Notes: generated by a model not told the origin, from the letters alone. A stretch of DNA of 64,000 nucleotides from Pseudoalteromonas sp. H105 (GCF_001469215.1 NZ_LOFH01000003.1:186001-250000); one strand, 5' to 3'. Numbered from the stretch's first letter, positions 37,227 through 47,623 are shown. Numbers and translations are program-made.

Positions 37227-39743
37227 ATGGCGATTAATGATCTATCAGCACTCATTTCAACAGAGCAAGATATTAAATTTGCTAGAAAAGAGCAATCACA
37301 ACAAAGTGGTCTTGAAGAAAAGTCAGACTCTGCGAGTGATTTCTTCTCTCAATTACAAAGCGCTAACAGTGCCGCAGAAGAGCCTAATAAGAAAAACAAA
37401 GGCCCAGACTCGACAAACGTTGATGAAAGTGACATTGAATATGCGCAAGTTAAACACAAGGGAGAGCAGACGCCAGCTATCTCTGGTGATGATATGCTCG
37501 CGCAGATTAACGCCGCAAATAACCTCGATACCCGAGTGAGTACATCAGAAGTATATCAGCCTTTAACCTCAGTAAGTGACTTAATTGATAAGTATGCTCA
37601 GGAAAGTATCGATCCAAAGATCACTGAACCGAAAGCGCCACGCCCAATTGACGACGTTACTCCTATTATAAGCGTGCCTTTAGAAGATGATAGTAGTGAA
37701 GGTGGCACTAACAAATCAACGATACCTAGCGATAAATCGGCTGTTGCTGAGGCGATAGATAAGAACCTAAAACAAATCGGTTTTCCAGAAGATGCAGTAA
37801 CGCCTATTGTTGATGAGATTAAAGCAATCAAAGTCTCTGACACACAGGCTGTGATAAATAAATCAACAACGGATGCTGGCAGTCTTAATGCAAACGCTCC
37901 CACTAATGATGCTCAAAGTACCCAGCCACTTGCTTCAGCTATGACGCAAGAATCTGCTGATAATGTTTTAAAAAGTGAAGAAGGGGTATTAGCAGCTCAG
38001 CTAAACAAGAATAAAACAGGTGAAGTAAACACGGCAGTGTTAATGAACTCAGATGCAGTAATAAAAGACTCTAAAAAAGTGATGAGTGAAAAAGGGGAAG
38101 TAAATCCTGAAGTGTTAACGTCTGCATTAAATAAAACGGGTGTACAAAGTACAATCGATGACGTTAATACGACTGCTAATAAGCCTGTTAAAAATGACAA
38201 CGTAGAGACTAAGTCAGTGGTTTCAGCCCCGATGAGCGATAATAAAAACAGTGTAGAAATACCCTCAAAGCACAATAAAGACTCGCAAGCTGAAAGCAGC
38301 ATGGTTTCAAAGCCGGCTGATAAAAGTAGTGCTGACCCCTTAGTATCAGTCACTCACAGTGCAATAAAAGCAGACAATGTCGAGCCTTCTTTGGCTAAAG
38401 ATGCTCAGGCATTAAAAGAGGCATTTATAGCTTCGCAACCAGTTACAACATCGTCTTCGAGTAAGGTTGCTCAGTCTGCAATAGCAAACAGCCCTGAAGT
38501 GAATCAAGCGGTTATAAAATTACTAAATGCAGAAACAGACGTTTTAACAGACAGTGATCCAGTGCTTGCTCGTTTGACACCAGAGCAGCGTGCAACATTA
38601 CAAACAGAAGTAACTGCGGTTCTAAATCAAGGTGGTGATAAGCAAGGAGTGGCTAATTTAAAGCACACTATTGCTCAATTTATAGTAAATAATAATTCAG
38701 CAGATACAGCACGCAATGTGGCGGCTGATTCGGGCTTTAACGCGGCAGAATTCAGTGATGAGATTGCAACTTTAACAACGGGTCAAAAGCAGGCCTTGTC
38801 CAATCAGCTCCAACAGTTTATTGCGACTGAAAAGCCTCAGGGCGCAGTGTTGAATCAGATAAACTCAGCTTTGGCTGTGCTTGAAGAAGATCAAGCGACT
38901 ATGCCTAAAGAGTCAATATCGACATTAAAAGAACCTGCACCGGTTACACAAGCTGTAGCGACTAACCTGGTTGAAACCAACAAGTCGCAATCGGGGCAGG
39001 CCGCACTTACTAAGGTGGCAGTTCAAGAGCAAGCAGTTAAATCTGATATTCAACAAGACTTAGCGAAAGAGGCATTAATAGCAGATGATGAGAATACCGA
39101 GCAGCTAACTACTAAAGAGAACAATATCGTACGTGTAAATCAGCTATTTACTCAAGTGACTAATGGAGTCAACGCAACGGTATCGGCACCTGTAACAGAA
39201 GCCGTCGACCAACGTTATCTTCAAGAGCTAAGTGATATGCAGGTGCATAATGCGCAGCAAACTAATGCGGCATCACAAACAAAACAAGTAAATGTAGATC
39301 CTACTCTATTGCAAGCACTAAATATTGTTAAAAGCGATGCAGCAAAACTGTTGCAAGAGCGAGTAAGTGCTTTACTGAGTATTAATAATAAAGAAGCTGA
39401 AATACGACTAGATCCACCAGAGATGGGAAGTATGCAAATTCGCATACGCAGCGATGCAGAACAGGCGCAAATAAATTTTGTTGTACAAAATCAGCAAGCT
39501 AAAGAAGCGCTCGAGCAATCAATGCCTAAATTACGCGAAATGCTCGCAGAGCAAGGAATTGAGCTTGGTGAAAGTAATATTCAACAAGGTGATGGTCAAA
39601 GTAATAGCGATGAACAAGAACAGCAACAAGGGCGTGGACACCTTGCATCTAATGGTCAAAGTGATGATGGAGAAGCGGATTCTCAAGTAGCTGCGCAAGG
39701 CTCAGGTCAACAATCGTCATCTTCAATAGATTACTATGCCTAA
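37227..39743 (+). CDS. fliK: Flagellar hook-length control protein FliK
   Basis: At 838 residues this is about twice the length of E. coli FliK. Residues 1 to about 700 are low-complexity, rich in Ala, Ser, Thr, Asn, Asp and Lys, and probably act as the ruler. The conserved FliK C-terminal domain begins near residue 722 (AEIRLDPPEMGSMQIRIRS) and ends with LREMLAEQGIELGESN. A Gln-rich tail follows. It measures the hook and switches the export gate by contacting FlhB. Confidence 0.9.
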   Translation: MAINDLSALISTEQDIKFARKEQSQQSGLEEKSDSASDFFSQLQSANSAAEEPNKKNKGPDSTNVDESDIEYAQVKHKGEQTPAISGDDMLAQINAANNLDTRVSTSEVYQPLTSVSDLIDKYAQESIDPKITEPKAPRPIDDVTPIISVPLEDDSSEGGTNKSTIPSDKSAVAEAIDKNLKQIGFPEDAVTPIVDEIKAIKVSDTQAVINKSTTDAGSLNANAPTNDAQSTQPLASAMTQESADNVLKSEEGVLAAQLNKNKTGEVNTAVLMNSDAVIKDSKKVMSEKGEVNPEVLTSALNKTGVQSTIDDVNTTANKPVKNDNVETKSVVSAPMSDNKNSVEIPSKHNKDSQAESSMVSKPADKSSADPLVSVTHSAIKADNVEPSLAKDAQALKEAFIASQPVTTSSSSKVAQSAIANSPEVNQAVIKLLNAETDVLTDSDPVLARLTPEQRATLQTEVTAVLNQGGDKQGVANLKHTIAQFIVNNNSADTARNVAADSGFNAAEFSDEIATLTTGQKQALSNQLQQFIATEKPQGAVLNQINSALAVLEEDQATMPKESISTLKEPAPVTQAVATNLVETNKSQSGQAALTKVAVQEQAVKSDIQQDLAKEALIADDENTEQLTTKENNIVRVNQLFTQVTNGVNATVSAPVTEAVDQRYLQELSDMQVHNAQQTNAASQTKQVNVDPTLLQALNIVKSDAAKLLQERVSALLSINNKEAEIRLDPPEMGSMQIRIRSDAEQAQINFVVQNQQAKEALEQSMPKLREMLAEQGIELGESNIQQGDGQSNSDEQEQQQGRGHLASNGQSDDGEADSQVAAQGSGQQSSSSIDYYA

Positions 39744-40018
39744 CACCTGCTATTATAAAGGTATAAAAATAACTAATCAGTTCTTAGTTTAAGGTATATC
39801 TAACGCATTGAACTTTATAAATAACTAAATTAAGTCTGACTTATTGATAGAGCCGTTTAAATATGGGTCGGGCTTTAAGTGGTGTATGTTTGTTATTTAT
39901 TGCGAAATGTTTAAAAAGAGTTGCCTGAGATATCTTTATTATTCTAAGCTCTGGAGAAATAGCTTATGGTTAATATCACTGCATTTATTAGCCATACTCA
40001 AGGCATAAAGGAATCATA
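39744..40018 (+). other. 275-base spacer before fliL
   Basis: No open frame or clear hairpin is evident. A weak sigma-54-like element AAGGTATATCTAACGCATT at 39791-39808 has correct GG-N10-GC spacing, but its -12 box is ACGC rather than TTGC and it is more than 200 bases from fliL. A ribosome site AAAGGAA precedes fliL. Confidence 0.3.
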
Positions 40019-40540
40019 ATGGCAGAAGAAGCAAATTTAGAAATAGAAGAAGGCGGTAAAAGTAAGAAAAAACTCATTATAATCATTGCTGTCGTTGTCG
40101 TGTTGATTGCAGGTGGAGTTGGGTTTTTCTTAATGTCGGGCTCAGATGAACCCGCTGAAACATTAGCCGATGAAACGGTTGCTACTGAAGAAGTTGAAGC
40201 GTCTAACACTGCTCAAATAGGCAGTGCACTGTATGTCGCTATGCCAAGGCCCTTCGTTTTTAATGTCCCAGGTGCAAGTCGAGATCGCGTAGTACAAATA
40301 AAAGTGCAACTTTTAGTACGTGGAGATGTAAACGAAGAAGTGGCAAAAAGGCATATACCACTTATTGAAGGAACATTATTAAGTGTTTTTTCTACTACAA
40401 CAGCGGATGAACTCGGTACCAGTGAAGGTAAAGAGACTTTACGCGTGTCTGCCCTTGAAAAAGTACAAACAGCGCTAAATGATGTTGAGGGCAGCAAAGT
40501 AATTGAGCGGGTTTTATTTACCGGCTTTGTAATGCAATAA
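40019..40540 (+). CDS. fliL: Flagellar basal-body-associated protein FliL
   Basis: The 173-residue single-pass membrane protein has a charged N-terminus, one transmembrane helix near residues 19-40 (LIIIIAVVVVLIAGGVGFFL), and a periplasmic domain ending GSKVIERVLFTGFVMQ, the FliL signature. It surrounds stators and supports torque. It starts the fliLMNOPQR-flhB run. Confidence 0.93.
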   Translation: MAEEANLEIEEGGKSKKKLIIIIAVVVVLIAGGVGFFLMSGSDEPAETLADETVATEEVEASNTAQIGSALYVAMPRPFVFNVPGASRDRVVQIKVQLLVRGDVNEEVAKRHIPLIEGTLLSVFSTTTADELGTSEGKETLRVSALEKVQTALNDVEGSKVIERVLFTGFVMQ

Positions 40541-40549
40541 GGGGTCTGC

Positions 40550-41644
40550 GTGAGCGATTTATTATCCCAAGATGAAATTGATGCGCTATTACACGGTGTT
40601 GACGAAGTCGAAGAGGAAGATATTCAAGATGGTGAAGAAGGTGACGGTGGTAATACACTGCAATATGACTTCTCCTCGCAAGACCGTATTGTTCGTGGGC
40701 GGATGCCGACGCTCGAAATCGTTAATGAACGGTTTGCTCGCCATATGCGAATAAGCTTATTCAACATGATGCGCCGCACTGCTGAAGTGTCAATTAATGG
40801 CGTTCAAATGATAAAGTTTGGCGAATATATTCATACCTTATTCGTTCCTACCAGTCTCAATATGGTTCGTTTTCGTCCGCTAAAAGGGACAGGGCTTATC
40901 ACCATGGAAGCACGCTTGGTGTTTATCTTGGTCGATAACTTTTTCGGAGGTGATGGGCGTTATCACGCTAAGATTGAAGGCCGGGAGTTTACGCCAACTG
41001 AACGCCGTATCGTGCAAATGCTACTAAAAATCATTTTTGAAGATTACAAAGAAGCATGGGCACCCGTTATGGATGTCTCGTTTGAATACCTTGATTCTGA
41101 AGTAAACCCTGCTATGGCTAATATTGTTAGCCCGACAGAAGTGGTTGTAATTAGCTCTTTCCACATAGAACTTGATGGCGGTGGTGGGGATTTTCATATT
41201 GCACTGCCATATTCTATGCTGGAGCCTATTCGTGAACTACTAGACGCTGGTGTACAATCTGACACAGAAGATACCGATTTACGCTGGAGTAAAGCGTTAC
41301 GTGATGAAATCATGGATGTTGAAGTTGAGCTTTCTACGCAGTTGCTGGAAGTTGAACTGAATTTAGAGCAGATCATGGAATTTAAGGCTGGTGATATTAT
41401 TCCGGTAGAAATGCCAGAACACATTACTGTGTTTGTTGAAGACTTACCAACATTTAGAGCAAAAATGGGTCGCTCTCGCGATAACGTTGCGTTACAAATT
41501 AGTGAAAAAATTAAACGACCTGAGTCAGTTAAATCAGAATTACACGTCTTCACAAAAGGTGGTAAAAAACTTGACTCAGACGCAGAATTAGCAGAACTAG
41601 AAGACGATCTACATCTCTCTGAAGGTGTGGATTTAGACTGGTAG
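40550..41644 (+). CDS. fliM: Flagellar motor switch protein FliM
   Basis: The 364-residue C-ring protein begins with the CheY-binding peptide LLSQDEIDALLHGV (residues 4-17), followed by the middle domain (IVRGRMPTLEIVNERFARH) and a C-terminal SpoA domain (LEVELNLEQIMEFKAGDIIP). Translation starts at GTG (40550) after AAGGGG. Phospho-CheY binding here reverses the motor. Confidence 0.96.
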   Translation: MSDLLSQDEIDALLHGVDEVEEEDIQDGEEGDGGNTLQYDFSSQDRIVRGRMPTLEIVNERFARHMRISLFNMMRRTAEVSINGVQMIKFGEYIHTLFVPTSLNMVRFRPLKGTGLITMEARLVFILVDNFFGGDGRYHAKIEGREFTPTERRIVQMLLKIIFEDYKEAWAPVMDVSFEYLDSEVNPAMANIVSPTEVVVISSFHIELDGGGGDFHIALPYSMLEPIRELLDAGVQSDTEDTDLRWSKALRDEIMDVEVELSTQLLEVELNLEQIMEFKAGDIIPVEMPEHITVFVEDLPTFRAKMGRSRDNVALQISEKIKRPESVKSELHVFTKGGKKLDSDAELAELEDDLHLSEGVDLDW

Positions 41645-41662
41645 AGAAAAAGGTTTAAAAGT

Positions 41663-42061
41663 ATGAGTGATGACCAAGATACAATGGACGAATGGGCAGC
41701 GGCCCTAGCTGAAGCTGAAGGCACGGATGATGGTGCTAATGCGCAAGTTGCAGAGCTTGATGAGCTAAGTGACGCTAAACATGAAATGAGTAATGAAGAG
41801 AAACGTAAGTTAGATACAATTTTAGACATTCCAGTTACCATTTCTATGGAAGTTGGGCGATCTAAAATTAACATTCGTAATTTATTACAATTAAACCAAG
41901 GCTCAGTTGTAGAGCTTGATCGCGTTGCGGGTGAGCCTCTCGATGTGTTGGTCAATGGCACATTGATAGCACATGGTGAAGTTGTCGTAGTCAATGACAA
42001 ATTTGGTATTCGTCTTACCGATGTTATTAGCCAAGTTGAACGGATTAAAAAGCTACGATGA
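41663..42061 (+). CDS. fliN: Flagellar motor switch protein FliN
   Basis: The 132-residue protein has the variable acidic N-terminus DEWAAALAEAEG and the SpoA domain with ILDIPVTISMEVGRSKINI and VVNDKFGIRLTDVIS, as expected for FliN. It forms the lower C ring and docks FliH. It overlaps fliO by 4 bases (ATGA). Confidence 0.96.
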   Translation: MSDDQDTMDEWAAALAEAEGTDDGANAQVAELDELSDAKHEMSNEEKRKLDTILDIPVTISMEVGRSKINIRNLLQLNQGSVVELDRVAGEPLDVLVNGTLIAHGEVVVVNDKFGIRLTDVISQVERIKKLR

Positions 42062-42438
42062 GTGTATGGGCTGTACTTTCTTCTACGGTCACGAGTGCTA
42101 CCCCATCGGCAACTCCGATGGGGGATATTATATCAATGGCTATGTCACTTATTATGGTACTAGTATTGATTGTTGTACTCGCTATCTTCGTAAAAAAAAT
42201 AAACCCCAACCTTACTAACAGTGACGAATTTAAAGTTGTGCGCAGTTTACCGCTCAGTACGAGAGAGCGTCTAATGGTGGTTGAAATTGATAATGCTCAG
42301 CATTTATTAGGTGTTACACCTCACAGCATTAATTACCTGTTGAAGCTGGAAAACCCCTTAACTGAAAAAGAGCTCCCAGCTTTGGCCAAACGGTTTGGTA
42401 ACTTATTAAACTCTAATCAGAATAAAAAGAACACATAA
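42058..42438 (+). CDS. fliO: Flagellar export protein FliO
   Basis: This 126-residue protein has one transmembrane helix near residues 24-45 ([19 protein letters not shown]) and a small cytoplasmic domain with [18 protein letters not shown], the most conserved FliO stretch. FliO assists assembly of the FliP ring. The position between fliN and fliP confirms the call. Confidence 0.93.
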   Translation: MSVWAVLSSTVTSATPSATPMGDIISMAMSLIMVLVLIVVLAIFVKKINPNLTNSDEFKVVRSLPLSTRERLMVVEIDNAQHLLGVTPHSINYLLKLENPLTEKELPALAKRFGNLLNSNQNKKNT

Positions 42439-42439
42439 T

Positions 42440-43180
42440 ATGATGAAGTGGCTGTTAATACTCGTTAGTTTTGTATTTATCCCAACGGTTAGCGCTGAGG
42501 GAATTGAAGCGCTTAATATCACGACTAATCCTGATGGCTCGCAAGACTACTCTGTGACACTACAAGTACTTGCAATCATGACTGCGCTGAGTTTTATTCC
42601 GGCAGCAGTAATAATGATGACGTCATTTACGCGCATTATTGTGGTGTTGGCGATTTTGCGTCAAGCCATTGGTCTACAACAAACTCCTTCAAATCAAATT
42701 CTGCTCGGCATGTCATTGTTTCTAAGTATTTTCATCATGACGCCGGTATACCAAAAGGTAAACGAACAAGCCATTGAACCTTATATGAATGAACAGGTTA
42801 CATCAATACAAGCACTGGAACTTGCCAAAGAACCCATGAAAGCGTTTATGTTGTCTCAAGTGCGAATAAAGGATCTAGAAACGTTTGCTAAGATAGCTGG
42901 CTACGATCAATTAGACTCTCCAGAAGCTGCGCCTATGATTGTGCTAATACCTGCTTTTGTGACCAGTGAATTACAAACCGCATTTATTATTGGTTTTATG
43001 TTTTTTATTCCATTTTTGATTGTGGATTTAGTGGTTGCATCAGTATTGATGGCGATGGGTATGATGATGCTATCGCCTATGATCGTCTCATTACCGTTTA
43101 AAATTATGTTGTTTGTTTTGGTTGATGGCTGGAGCCTCGTAATGGGGACGTTAGCCAAAAGTTTTGGCCTTGGGGTCTAG
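42440..43180 (+). CDS. fliP: Flagellar export gate protein FliP
   Basis: The 246-residue protein has a cleavable signal sequence ([16 protein letters not shown]) and four membrane segments. The FliP signatures are [17 protein letters not shown] and [19 protein letters not shown]. It forms the core of the export gate with FliQ and FliR. It lies one base after fliO. Confidence 0.97.
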   Translation: MMKWLLILVSFVFIPTVSAEGIEALNITTNPDGSQDYSVTLQVLAIMTALSFIPAAVIMMTSFTRIIVVLAILRQAIGLQQTPSNQILLGMSLFLSIFIMTPVYQKVNEQAIEPYMNEQVTSIQALELAKEPMKAFMLSQVRIKDLETFAKIAGYDQLDSPEAAPMIVLIPAFVTSELQTAFIIGFMFFIPFLIVDLVVASVLMAMGMMMLSPMIVSLPFKIMLFVLVDGWSLVMGTLAKSFGLGV

Positions 43181-43224
43181 CTGTGTTCTTTCAATTAAAA
43201 ATCAATCAGCGCAAGGAGTAACAC

Positions 43225-43494
43225 ATGGAACCGGAGATTTTCGTCGATATTCTTAGTGATGCTTTATTTTTAGTTATTAAGTTGGTTTCGGCAATCGTTG
43301 TACCAGGGCTTTTAGTCGGGCTAGTGGTCGCGGTATTTCAGGCTGCCACATCAATCAATGAGCAAACATTGAGCTTTTTGCCTCGCTTATTAATCACGAT
43401 AAGTGCACTTATTGCGGGTGGGCACTGGTTAACCCAAGAGTTGATGGACTTTTTTACCCGATTAATAATGATTATTCCAGAAATCGCGGGCTAA
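43225..43494 (+). CDS. fliQ: Flagellar export gate protein FliQ
   Basis: This 89-residue protein with two membrane helices has the family core PGLLVGLVVAVFQAATSINE and a C-terminal LMDFFTRLIMIIP. A strong ribosome site AAGGAG precedes the ATG. FliQ wraps the FliP/FliR pore. Confidence 0.97.
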   Translation: MEPEIFVDILSDALFLVIKLVSAIVVPGLLVGLVVAVFQAATSINEQTLSFLPRLLITISALIAGGHWLTQELMDFFTRLIMIIPEIAG

Positions 43495-43495
43495 T

Positions 43496-44275
43496 ATGGA
43501 TTTTCCATTTTCAGTGATAATTCAATGGCTAAGTGATTTTTTACTGCCATTAGTGCGGATCAGCTCGATGATTATGGTAATGGCGGGGATTGGTGCTAAA
43601 AATGTCCCCACACGCATAAAAATGGGACTAGCTGTTGTTATTACCTTTTTAGTGGTACCTGTTTTACCACCTGCTAGTTTTAATAATTTATTCTCTTTTC
43701 AAATGTTACTAGTCGTCATTCAGCAAATGTTGATTGGTATCGCGATTGGCTTCGCCTCATTGTTGATGTTAAATACCTTTGTACTGGCTGGCCAAATACT
43801 GGCAATGCAAACAGGTTTAGGTTTCGCTTCTGTTGTAGACCCTTCAAATGGTATGAGTGTACCAGCGGTTGGTCAATTCTATCTTATCTTGGCCACCCTG
43901 TTATTTTTTGTCTTTAATGGGCATTTAATGATGATTCAAATGGTCGTACATAGTTTTAATGTGCTACCTATTGATGGTAGTTGGTGGGCGGTCGACCATT
44001 ATTGGGATATTGTAATGTGGGGTGGGTGGATGTTCACAACAGCCTTGGTACTGTCATTGGCACCACTAACCGCGATGTTAGTGATCAATATGTCTTTTGG
44101 TGTAATGACTCGTGCTGCGCCACAGTTAAACATTTTTTCAATTGGTTTTCCTTTTACGCTTGTCGCTGGACTTGTCATTATTTGGGCAACATTAGGTAAT
44201 TTTATTACTCAATATGAGTTTCAGTGGTTAAAAATGGTTGAGCTAATGTGTACTTTAGTTGGTTGTTCGCCCTAG
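43496..44275 (+). CDS. fliR: Flagellar export gate protein FliR
   Basis: The 259-residue protein has about six membrane helices, with MQTGLGFASVVDPSNGMSVP and FGVMTRAAPQLNIFSIGFP as the FliR hallmarks. One copy completes the FliP5-FliQ4-FliR1 gate. It starts one base after the fliQ stop. Confidence 0.97.
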   Translation: MDFPFSVIIQWLSDFLLPLVRISSMIMVMAGIGAKNVPTRIKMGLAVVITFLVVPVLPPASFNNLFSFQMLLVVIQQMLIGIAIGFASLLMLNTFVLAGQILAMQTGLGFASVVDPSNGMSVPAVGQFYLILATLLFFVFNGHLMMIQMVVHSFNVLPIDGSWWAVDHYWDIVMWGGWMFTTALVLSLAPLTAMLVINMSFGVMTRAAPQLNIFSIGFPFTLVAGLVIIWATLGNFITQYEFQWLKMVELMCTLVGCSP

Positions 44276-44287
44276 GAGCGCATCATT

Positions 44288-45418
44288 ATGGCTGAAGATT
44301 CAGGTCAAGAAAAAACAGAAGAACCCACGGGTAAGAAAATTTCCGAATCCAAGAAAAAGGGCCAAATAGCGCGCTCGAAAGAACTTGGTACTATGTTTGT
44401 ATTGATTTTTTCTGCGATTTCTTTGTTGATGTATGGACCTGAAATTGGCAAGGGGCTTTATAATATTATGGGTCGTATGCTCAGCTTAAACCGTAATGAG
44501 ACGTACGATACAACAAAAATGTTCTCCGTATGGGGGTCAGTTGCTGATGCGCTTATTTTTCCTATGGCCATGTTTGTATTTATTATTGTCCTTGCTGGTA
44601 TTATCGGAAACACTTTATTAGGCGGCTTTAACTTTAGTTGGCAAGCTGCGGCACCAAAGGCAAGTAAAATGTCACCTGCTAAGGGGATAAAACGAATGTT
44701 TGGCCCCCAAGCGGGCGTTGAATTAGTTAAGTCAATTTTAAAGTTTGCGGTCGTAGCTGGTTTCGCGGTGTTTTTGATCAACACGTTTTTTGATGAAATT
44801 TTGCATTTAAGTATTGAAAGTGCACCAGGTAATATTATTCATGCTTTAGAGATTTTGGCATGGATGTTTTTAGGCCTGACGTGTACTTTAACGATCATTG
44901 CTGCAATTGATGCGCCTTATCAAAGTCATACTCACCATAAGCAACTTAAAATGACCCTTCAAGAAGTCAAAGATGAGTATAAAAATTCAGAGGGTGATCC
45001 ACAAATAAAAGCCCGAATCAGGCAAACGCAAAGGCAAATGTCACAACGTAGAATGATGCAGGACGTTCCTGATGCCGACGTTGTTGTTACCAATCCAACT
45101 CACTACTCTGTGGCCTTAAAGTACGATACAGAGCGCGCAGGCGCACCCATAGTCGTTGCCAAGGGTGTTGATGAGATGGCAATGCAAATACGTAAAATAG
45201 CCAAAGGGAATGAAGTGCCCGTTGTTGAGTCGCCGATGTTAACGCGTGCTTTATATCATACCGCTGAAGTTGGCGAGCAAATCCCTGATCAATTATTTAC
45301 CGCGGTCGCGCAAGTATTAGCCTATGTGTTTCAGCTAAAACGCTTTCAAAAAGGGCGTGGAAAGCGACCTACAGCATTGAATAAAACATTGCCTATTCCA
45401 GACGCTTATAAATACTAA
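44288..45418 (+). CDS. flhB: Flagellar export switch protein FlhB
   Basis: The 376-residue protein has the N-terminal signature EDSGQEKTEEPTGKKI, four membrane helices and the cytoplasmic autocleavage site NPTH at residues 269-272 followed by YSVALKYD. Cleavage there changes export from rod/hook to filament substrates when FliK signals. The C-terminal fragment is copied as a separate small protein at 59633-59938. Confidence 0.97.
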   Translation: MAEDSGQEKTEEPTGKKISESKKKGQIARSKELGTMFVLIFSAISLLMYGPEIGKGLYNIMGRMLSLNRNETYDTTKMFSVWGSVADALIFPMAMFVFIIVLAGIIGNTLLGGFNFSWQAAAPKASKMSPAKGIKRMFGPQAGVELVKSILKFAVVAGFAVFLINTFFDEILHLSIESAPGNIIHALEILAWMFLGLTCTLTIIAAIDAPYQSHTHHKQLKMTLQEVKDEYKNSEGDPQIKARIRQTQRQMSQRRMMQDVPDADVVVTNPTHYSVALKYDTERAGAPIVVAKGVDEMAMQIRKIAKGNEVPVVESPMLTRALYHTAEVGEQIPDQLFTAVAQVLAYVFQLKRFQKGRGKRPTALNKTLPIPDAYKY

Positions 45419-45437
45419 TTAATACTGAATGCGTAAC

Positions 45438-45456
45438 TTGGAATAGTTATTGCAAA
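45438..45456 (+). promoter_or_regulatory. Sigma-54 promoter of flhA
   Basis: TTGGAATAGTTATTGCAAA has GG at 45440-45441 and GC at 45452-45453, 10 bases apart, with a perfect TTGCA -12 box. It is about 40 bases before flhA and probably drives flhAFG-fliA and the chemotaxis genes. Confidence 0.7.
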
Positions 45457-45492
45457 TTCCGTACAGTGTCAATTTTTTGAAATTGTAGAGTT

Positions 45493-47601
45493 ATGGAATT
45501 TAAAGCTGTATTACAACAACTTAATAAAGATAAGAAAGAGTACGCAAAAGGCGTTGGCACGCCTTTACTAGTCCTCGCTGCGTTGGGGATGGTTATTTTA
45601 CCACTGCCTCCTTTCTTACTTGATATTCTTTTTTCGTTTAATATAGCCCTCGCTCTAGTGGTTTTATTGGTAACTGTTTACACCATGAAACCGGTCGATT
45701 TTGGTATGTTCCCTGCAGTATTACTTATCGCAACCATTATGCGTTTGGCGCTTAATGTTGCCAGTACGCGCGTGGTATTACTTGAAGGCCACAATGGCGG
45801 TGATGCTGCAGGTAAAGTAATTGAAGCCTTTGGGTCTGTGGTTATCGGTGGTAACTATGCTGTTGGTCTCGTCGTATTCTTAATTCTCATCATTATAAAC
45901 TTTGTCGTAATCACCAAAGGTGCTGGACGTATTTCAGAGGTATCAGCGCGCTTCACGCTAGACGCTATGCCTGGTAAACAAATGGCAATCGATGCTGACT
46001 TAAATGCGGGTTTTATTAGTGCAGAGCAAGCTCGTGACCGTCGTGAAGAAGTGACTCGTGAAGCTGATTTCTATGGCTCAATGGATGGTGCGAGTAAATT
46101 CGTTAAAGGCGATGCGATAGCCGGTATTGTTATTCTAATCATCAATATAATTGGGGGCTTATTTGTTGGTATGATCCAACACGACCTTTCATTTGGTCGT
46201 GCAATGGAGGTGTATACATTATTGACCATCGGTGATGGTTTAGTTGCTCAGTTACCCTCATTACTTTTATCGATTGGTACTGCGATTGTTGTTACGCGCC
46301 AAAATGAATCGCTTAATATGGGCGATCAATTCAAGAGCCAGCTCGGTAACGAAAAGTCATTGTTTATCGCTTCAGGTATTTTAATTGTAATGGGCTTAGT
46401 ACCGGGTATGCCACATTTTGCATTTTTAAGCTTAGGCGCACTACTAGGCTACCTTGCTTACTATACGCAACAAAATAAGCTTAAAGCAGCGGCAGCAAAA
46501 GAAGAGGAGGCTGCAAACGGTGGCCCAGCAGGAACTGGTGTTGCCAATAAACAAGAGCAAAAAGAACTTGGTTGGGATGACGTGCAGCAAGTGGATGTCA
46601 TCGGCTTGGAGGTTGGCTATCGCCTAATTCCTCTCGTTGACCAATCACAAGGGGGTGAATTGTTGAATCGCATTAAAGGCGTACGTAAAAAGCTTTCACA
46701 AGAACTTGGCTTTTTAGTACCGCCTGTGCATATTCGCGATAATCTTGAGTTAGACCCTAATGCATACAGAATAACAATGATGGGTGTATCAAGCGGAGAA
46801 GGTGAACTTAAACATGGCGATGAGCTTGCAATCAACCCGGGTCAAGTATTTGGCCCGATCAAAGGCATAGAAACGAAAGATCCAGCCTTTGGTTTGGATG
46901 CGGTATGGATTAAGGCGAATCAAAAAGATGAAGCTCAGTCATTAGGCTATACCGTTGTTGATGCAGCCACTGTAGTTGCAACACATATTAGCCAATTACT
47001 GACTAACAGCGCGGCACTGTTGCTTGGCCATGAAGAAGTACAAAACTTATTAGATATGCTTGCGAAAAGCCATCCGCGCTTAGTGGAGGGCCTTGTGCCA
47101 GACGTACTACCGCTGACAACGGTAGTCAAAGTATTACAAAATTTACTCAATGAAGGCGTTGCAATACGTGATATGCGTTCAATTGTTCAGACACTTGTTG
47201 AGTATGGCCCAAGAAGCCAAGACCCAGATGTACTAACGGCTGCAGTGCGAATTTCATTGCGTCGATTAATCGTTCAAGATGCGGTTGGTATGTCTTCAGA
47301 AATCCCAGTCATAACTTTGGCGCCTGAGTTGGAACAGATGTTGCATCAGTCACTTCAAAATGCAGGCGACGAAGGTGCCGGAATAGAGCCAGGACTTGCA
47401 GAGCGACTTCAACAATCATTGAATGAAGCGCATCAAAACCAAGAAATGGCCGGTGAACCTTCGATATTGCTAACGTCAGGAATGTTACGCACTGTGTTAT
47501 CTCGGTTTGTTAAGTACACCATCCCAGGTTTGCGGGTAATGTCTTATCAAGAGGTACCAGACGAAAGACAGATCAAGATTGTCAGCTCAGTAGGCCAATA
47601 A
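45493..47601 (+). CDS. flhA: Flagellar export gate protein FlhA
   Basis: The 702-residue protein has about eight N-terminal membrane helices (to about residue 330) with the FHIPEP-type signature MRLALNVASTRVVLLEGH and RFTLDAMPGKQMAIDADLNAG. The C-terminal cytoplasmic domain (GYRLIPLVDQ, LVEYGPRSQDPDVLTAAVR) docks chaperone-substrate complexes. It is complete. Confidence 0.97.
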   Translation: MEFKAVLQQLNKDKKEYAKGVGTPLLVLAALGMVILPLPPFLLDILFSFNIALALVVLLVTVYTMKPVDFGMFPAVLLIATIMRLALNVASTRVVLLEGHNGGDAAGKVIEAFGSVVIGGNYAVGLVVFLILIIINFVVITKGAGRISEVSARFTLDAMPGKQMAIDADLNAGFISAEQARDRREEVTREADFYGSMDGASKFVKGDAIAGIVILIINIIGGLFVGMIQHDLSFGRAMEVYTLLTIGDGLVAQLPSLLLSIGTAIVVTRQNESLNMGDQFKSQLGNEKSLFIASGILIVMGLVPGMPHFAFLSLGALLGYLAYYTQQNKLKAAAAKEEEAANGGPAGTGVANKQEQKELGWDDVQQVDVIGLEVGYRLIPLVDQSQGGELLNRIKGVRKKLSQELGFLVPPVHIRDNLELDPNAYRITMMGVSSGEGELKHGDELAINPGQVFGPIKGIETKDPAFGLDAVWIKANQKDEAQSLGYTVVDAATVVATHISQLLTNSAALLLGHEEVQNLLDMLAKSHPRLVEGLVPDVLPLTTVVKVLQNLLNEGVAIRDMRSIVQTLVEYGPRSQDPDVLTAAVRISLRRLIVQDAVGMSSEIPVITLAPELEQMLHQSLQNAGDEGAGIEPGLAERLQQSLNEAHQNQEMAGEPSILLTSGMLRTVLSRFVKYTIPGLRVMSYQEVPDERQIKIVSSVGQ

Positions 47602-47623
47602 TTGATTAGAAGGGTTGTGAACC

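Noticed and set aside
37997..38353. Minus-strand open frame of 118 codons inside fliK
   Set aside because: Antisense to the low-complexity ruler of FliK; composition-driven and without motifs.
41194..42000. Long minus-strand open frame of 268 codons across fliM and fliN
   Set aside because: It is very rich in serine and lies opposite two well-conserved genes; a shadow frame caused by codon use.
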